DNA of 8,975 nucleotides, from the NCBI GenBank assembly GCA_013203015.1, contig JABMPO010000046.1, positions 1-8,975 of the forward strand, written 5' to 3'. Positions 6,302-8,975 of this stretch are shown here, one piece after another. Numbering within the stretch: the stretch's first letter is position 1; every line of letters starts with the position of its first letter. The notes beneath the pieces are model-generated. The model was not told the origin of the DNA, did no database searches, and worked only from the letters and a program-made list of their open reading frames with translations. The stretch comes from Fidelibacterota bacterium. GTDB taxonomy: Bacteria; Fidelibacterota; Marinisomatia; Marinisomatales; TCS56. A program made the position numbers and the translations under genes.

Positions 6302-7195
6302 ATGGCCAGAAAACGATATTACGTGATCGCTAATCCAATTGGCGGATCGAAGAATGGATTGGAAATTGTAAGGGAAATAAAGCAGGTTTTTGATGCTGCT
6401 GACGCTGACCTGATGATACATGAGACGTCATGGTCTTTGCATGCCCGTGAAATTGCCCAGAATATTGATGTGGATAATTATGATGGACTGATTACTGTTG
6501 GCGGTGATGGCACAGCCCATGAAGCGATCAATGGATTGATGAATCGTAAGGATGGTAAAAAGATACCATTAGGAATGGTTCCTGGAGGCAGCGGTAATTC
6601 ATTTTTATATGGTTTGGACTGTCATGATTCTGTCAATGCTGCCAATCGAATTCTAACTGGCAATACTCAGAACATCGATGTAGCTAAAATAATTATGAAA
6701 GATAGTATTCTTTACTCGTTCAATATTATCGGTTGGGGGCTTATTACCGCCATAGCCCGTACTTCAGAAAAATTTCGCTGGTGGCCAAAGCAACGCTACA
6801 ATCTTTCTACTGTCATTGAATTGGTCCAACTTCAGGCTCGCTCAACCAAACTAATAATTGACGAGACTGTCATTGATGGAGATATATCTTTTCTGATCGC
6901 CTGCAACACACCATATACCGGTGTAGGAATGAAAATGGCTCCTAAGGCAAAATTGGATGATGGTAAAATTGATATAATTGTCGTTAAAGAAGCTTCGCGT
7001 TTGCAGATGCTGAAATTATTTCCTAAAGTATTTGATGGTAGTCATATAGATTCGGATTTAGTGGACTATTATCAGGTTAAAAAATTTGAATTGATCCCTG
7101 CTGAAAATGATATATTGGATATTGATGGAGAAATAACGGGAATTACACCCATAAAAGTAGAAATGATATCTAAGGCAATTGAGATATTTGTATAG
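6302..7195 (+). CDS. Diacylglycerol/sphingosine kinase family lipid kinase
   Basis: A 297-residue cytoplasmic, membrane-surface kinase of the DAGK-catalytic (YegS/DgkB/sphingosine kinase) family, which phosphorylates a lipid hydroxyl with ATP. N-terminal ANPIGGSKNG (10-19) and GGDGTAHEAINGL (67-79) form the nucleotide site with the catalytic Asp69; PGGSGNS (94-100) replaces the 'GT.ND' usual in bacterial DgkB and resembles the 'GSGNA' of sphingosine kinases. Further on, WGLI (145-148), SEKFR (155-159) and RYNLST (165-170) also track the sphingosine kinase lipid-binding region. APKAKLDDGKID (213-224) and DIDGE (273-277) complete the family pattern. A GGAAGGG site at 6283-6289 (12 bases from the ATG) may serve as ribosome site. 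It is the last gene of the overlapping operon. Substrate is unknown: diacylglycerol is the default, a long-chain base is possible. Confidence 0.9.
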   Translation: MARKRYYVIANPIGGSKNGLEIVREIKQVFDAADADLMIHETSWSLHAREIAQNIDVDNYDGLITVGGDGTAHEAINGLMNRKDGKKIPLGMVPGGSGNSFLYGLDCHDSVNAANRILTGNTQNIDVAKIIMKDSILYSFNIIGWGLITAIARTSEKFRWWPKQRYNLSTVIELVQLQARSTKLIIDETVIDGDISFLIACNTPYTGVGMKMAPKAKLDDGKIDIIVVKEASRLQMLKLFPKVFDGSHIDSDLVDYYQVKKFELIPAENDILDIDGEITGITPIKVEMISKAIEIFV

Positions 7196-7201
7196 AATCT
7201 G

Positions 7202-7978
7202 TCAGTCGCCTGAATAACCTAGTTGATTCATTAAGTCACCGGCAAATTTTTCGGTATAGAAATAGTCATCGGCATTATAATCATCGGGTAACTTACTTGC
7301 AGGGGAATCATTTGCACGTATCACATTTTGATTGCGATCCGGTCGCCTGGTTTCTATAGGCACGGAAATTTCCAGGCATCTGCCAATTTTTAATACTGTT
7401 TCGTGGAAATCGCTGTTAAGTTCTTCATATGAAAGCAGGTGCAAACTAAGCTCGGGATTACTCTCGGCAAAATCTAGCCATTCCTCGACATGCATCCGCC
7501 AACGATCCACCATGTTTTGAGCCTGCCTTTTTTGATATCTTAACATAGCTCCGCATGGTTCTGATCGAATGAAATCGCTGATCGTTGCCGAGTCGGGTCC
7601 TTCTTCCCAGCCTTGTAAATGGAAATATTTTATTATTTTCCAATTGCTGCGCAGGGTGTGATAGGGATTGCGGTAGATGTAAAAAATGTGAAATTGATCG
7701 GCGAGATAATCCTTGATTTCGCTGAAAAAACCTACCGGATGGTGCGATTTTAAAATATTTAATATAGGTTTGTCATGAGCTTGTCGTAAATAATTGGCAA
7801 TCGCCTGGGGAGCATGAAAATTCAAACCTAATTCACCGTCAAAATTCCACCAGGGAGCAGAAATGTAAGGGTAGTTTCTGGCAATCGTATTCATTAAAAA
7901 ATGGGTGCCAGACCTTTCGTGACTGACTACTGCTACCTTTTTCTGAGGTTTGGAGCCCATGTGCAAATTCATTTCCAT
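7202..7978 (-). CDS. PAPS-dependent sulfotransferase domain protein
   Basis: A 258-residue protein of the P-loop sulfotransferase superfamily, which moves sulfate from PAPS to a hydroxyl or amine. The 5'-phosphosulfate loop is SHERSGTHFLMNTI (19-32), followed by KSHHP (77-81), the 3'-phosphate motif YIYRNPYHTLRSNW (100-113, with Arg103 and Ser111 as the likely ligands) and LLSYEEL (181-187). The 'RKG..GDWK' block near the C-terminus of cytosolic family members is not recognisable, though the end F..DLMNQLGY is typical. No signal peptide or membrane span is seen, so it is probably cytoplasmic; the acceptor is unknown. It stands alone on the minus strand, its stop 6 bases from the lipid kinase stop, leaving no room for a separate terminator. 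Three Met codons (residues 1, 3, 7) compete as start; an AGGA at 7986-7989 fits the first. Confidence 0.88.
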   Translation of the reverse strand: MEMNLHMGSKPQKKVAVVSHERSGTHFLMNTIARNYPYISAPWWNFDGELGLNFHAPQAIANYLRQAHDKPILNILKSHHPVGFFSEIKDYLADQFHIFYIYRNPYHTLRSNWKIIKYFHLQGWEEGPDSATISDFIRSEPCGAMLRYQKRQAQNMVDRWRMHVEEWLDFAESNPELSLHLLSYEELNSDFHETVLKIGRCLEISVPIETRRPDRNQNVIRANDSPASKLPDDYNADDYFYTEKFAGDLMNQLGYSGD

Positions 7979-7985
7979 TGATAAA

Positions 7986-7989
7986 TCCT
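7986..7989 (-). promoter_or_regulatory. Ribosome binding site of the sulfotransferase gene
   Basis: On the minus strand the bases read AGGA, with a 7-base spacer to the ATG at 7978. The two alternative in-frame ATGs at 7972 and 7960 are 13 and 25 bases away, so this site favours the first. It is one of the better-spaced Shine-Dalgarno sites in the window. Confidence 0.6.
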
Positions 7990-7995
7990 GTTTTC

Positions 7996-8019
7996 AACAA
8001 TTTATTTTATACAATTGTT
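7996..8019. promoter_or_regulatory. Operator-like dyad upstream of the sulfotransferase gene
   Basis: A perfect 7-bp inverted repeat, AACAATT (7996-8002) and AATTGTT (8013-8019), with a 10-bp AT-rich spacer. Half-site centres are 17 bp apart, within the range used by dimeric repressors. On the minus strand the spacer contains TATAAA (8011-8006), which could be a -10 element, although no good -35 stands at the right distance. The dyad lies 18-41 bases upstream of the start codon. A repressor site over the promoter is the simplest reading; a small 5'-UTR hairpin is the alternative. Confidence 0.35.
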
Positions 8020-8072
8020 ATGCCATTTATTGGGGAGAATTTCACGGGATACTCAAAACAATTAGTAGAGTT

Positions 8073-8103
8073 TTTGGTCAACTGTGTAATTAATTTATCT
8101 TTT
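8073..8103 (+). promoter_or_regulatory. Possible promoter for the REC-GGDEF gene
   Basis: TTTG (8073-8076), a 19-base spacer and TATCTTTT (8096-8103) fit the Bacteroidetes-type pattern TTTG...TAnnTTTG with one mismatch. The same stretch read as a sigma-70 promoter gives TTGGTC and TATCTT with a 16-base spacer, which is weaker. Use of either would give a leader of about 145 bases. AT-rich sequence makes chance matches likely. Confidence 0.2.
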
Positions 8104-8255
8104 AATAGGGAACAACATTAAATTTTGCCGAGCCGTGCTGATACAGTATTGCTGAATTCGCACCCCAAGGATTGGGAAAAGTGGAATAATTTTGCTTTCG
8201 GATAAAAAAATACCAACACGGAATATTGAACTGGTAGGCGAGTGAGAAATAGCAA
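8104..8255 (+). other. Leader region of the REC-GGDEF gene, no clear content
   Basis: Together with 7979-8103 this makes a 277-bp divergent spacer without a gene. It holds a small perfect hairpin, CCCAA/TTGGG (8164-8168 and 8172-8176) with a 3-base loop, and a 5-bp pair, TACCA (8211-8215) with TGGTA (8232-8236). No known riboswitch consensus, including the cyclic-di-GMP aptamers, is recognisable. The ribosome site before the ATG is poor (GAGTGAG at 8240-8246). Confidence 0.3.
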
Positions 8256-8975
8256 ATGTTGGATAAAAAGACAATTTTAATCATTGACGATGAAAGTTCT
8301 CAACTAGAGCTCCTGGAAAAAATGCTGGTTGAGTATAATGTTTTTTCAGGTGAAACCAGTGATCAAATGTGGGAATGTATCCACAAAAACTCAATTGATC
8401 TTATTTTATTGGATGTAATAATGCCTAATGAGGATGGATTTCAAATCGCCCAGGCTTTGAGTAAAGATGAAATCACAAAAGATATTCCCGTTTTATTCAT
8501 TTCGGCTAGGGTGGAGGGTCAAGATGTAGTAAACGGATTCAAAGCCGGTGGTGTTGATTATATAAAAAAACCTTATGATTCATTGGAATTAAAAGCCCGG
8601 ATTGCCGCGGCTTTAAAACAAAAAGATAATGAATTGTATCTCATAAAACAATCCATGATCGATCCACTAACCAAAGTCTACAATCGTCAATATTTTACCG
8701 ATTCCGTTTATAAACAACTGGCCTATTTGAAAAGAAGTGCTAAAAAATTATCGATTGCACTAGTGGATATTGATTTCTTTAAAAAGGTAAATGATAGCTA
8801 CGGGCATCAAGCTGGCGATATTGTTCTCAGAAAATTTTCGGATATTATTAATGACAGTATCCGAGAATATGATATTTTAGCACGATTTGGGGGTGAAGAG
8901 TTTGTTATCATGTTTTTTGATTGTCCGAAAGAAATGGCATTATCAATTCTCAGCAGAATAAAAGATTGTGTTGAA
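8256..8975 (+). CDS. Response regulator with GGDEF domain (REC-GGDEF diguanylate cyclase), 3' end missing
   Basis: The frame opens at ATG 8256 and runs 240 codons to the window edge without a stop. Residues 5-122 are a receiver domain: acidic pair Asp11/Asp12, phospho-acceptor Asp53 (in LILLDVIMP), Ser83 and the Lys105-Pro106 switch pair. A short helix leads to a GGDEF domain from about 133: DPLTKVYNRQYF (136-147), DIDFFKKVND (171-180), YGHQAGD (182-188) and the active-site loop GGEEF (212-216), a catalytically competent form. Arg203 and Asp206 (REYD) form the RxxD inhibitory site at the usual position, so product inhibition by cyclic-di-GMP is expected. About 50-60 residues of the GGDEF domain lie beyond the edge; any further domain is unseen. 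The single-receiver layout resembles a simplified PleD. No histidine kinase is present in the window; the sulfotransferase diverges from it. Confidence 0.95.
   Translation, partial: MLDKKTILIIDDESSQLELLEKMLVEYNVFSGETSDQMWECIHKNSIDLILLDVIMPNEDGFQIAQALSKDEITKDIPVLFISARVEGQDVVNGFKAGGVDYIKKPYDSLELKARIAAALKQKDNELYLIKQSMIDPLTKVYNRQYFTDSVYKQLAYLKRSAKKLSIALVDIDFFKKVNDSYGHQAGDIVLRKFSDIINDSIREYDILARFGGEEFVIMFFDCPKEMALSILSRIKDCVE

Noticed and set aside
8164..8176. CCCAA/TTGGG hairpin as an intrinsic terminator
   Set aside because: The stem has only 5 pairs, no T-run follows on the plus strand, and it precedes rather than follows a gene.
8104..8255. Cyclic-di-GMP riboswitch in the leader of the GGDEF gene
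   Set aside because: The conserved aptamer blocks of the known GEMM classes are not visible; only short isolated pairings are present.
8102..8284. Minus-strand 60-codon open frame in the spacer before the REC-GGDEF gene
   Set aside because: Its start lies inside the receiver-domain coding sequence, it has no convincing ribosome site, and its composition looks like translated AT-rich noncoding sequence.
1..8975. Mobile element, CRISPR, toxin-antitoxin or defence system
   Set aside because: No transposase, integrase, direct-repeat array or nuclease-like gene was found on either strand; all substantial genes have housekeeping or accessory metabolic assignments.

Overview
The window looks like chromosomal backbone from an AT-rich bacterium (roughly 40% GC by eye, not computed). 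The best guess is a member of the FCB superphylum or a related uncultured lineage. Reasons: a long TPR lipoprotein with a Cys-Ala-Tyr-Phe-Asn-Thr-Phe-Tyr-Asn mature N-terminus, a type I signal-lipoprotein RlpA without SPOR domain, weak and irregular Shine-Dalgarno sites, and plsX separated from fab genes. This placement is inference. I see no transposase, integrase, phage gene, CRISPR array, tRNA or rRNA.

Left part (1-2178, plus strand): the 3' portion of a DRTGG-domain protein related to the regulatory N-terminus of phosphotransacetylase (cut by the window edge), then a 95-bp gap with a strong inverted repeat, a small DUF1232/YkvA-type protein, and plsX, the acyl-phosphate synthase of phosphatidic acid synthesis. 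A 151-bp gap with possible RNA secondary structure follows.

Middle (2330-7195, plus strand): a tightly packed set of five genes, probably one operon. They are a TPR lipoprotein, pyrK and pyrD (the two subunits of NAD-dependent dihydroorotate dehydrogenase B), an RlpA-like lipoprotein and a diacylglycerol/sphingosine-kinase-family lipid kinase. The first three junctions overlap by 8, 8 and 4 bases and the fourth gap is 20 bases. The operon mixes envelope, pyrimidine and lipid functions.

Right part (7202-8975): a PAPS-type sulfotransferase on the minus strand ends 6 bases from the lipid kinase (tail to tail). It diverges, across a 277-bp region holding an operator-like dyad and a possible promoter, from a REC-GGDEF response regulator that runs off the right edge.

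Functionally, PlsX and the lipid kinase both feed phosphatidic-acid-type lipids, PyrK/PyrD work as one complex, and the two lipoproteins act outside the inner membrane. No clearly new multi-gene system is evident. The most unusual points are the sphingosine-kinase-like signature of the lipid kinase, the stretched Fe-S loop of PyrK, the mixed overlapping operon and the sulfotransferase with its dyad.
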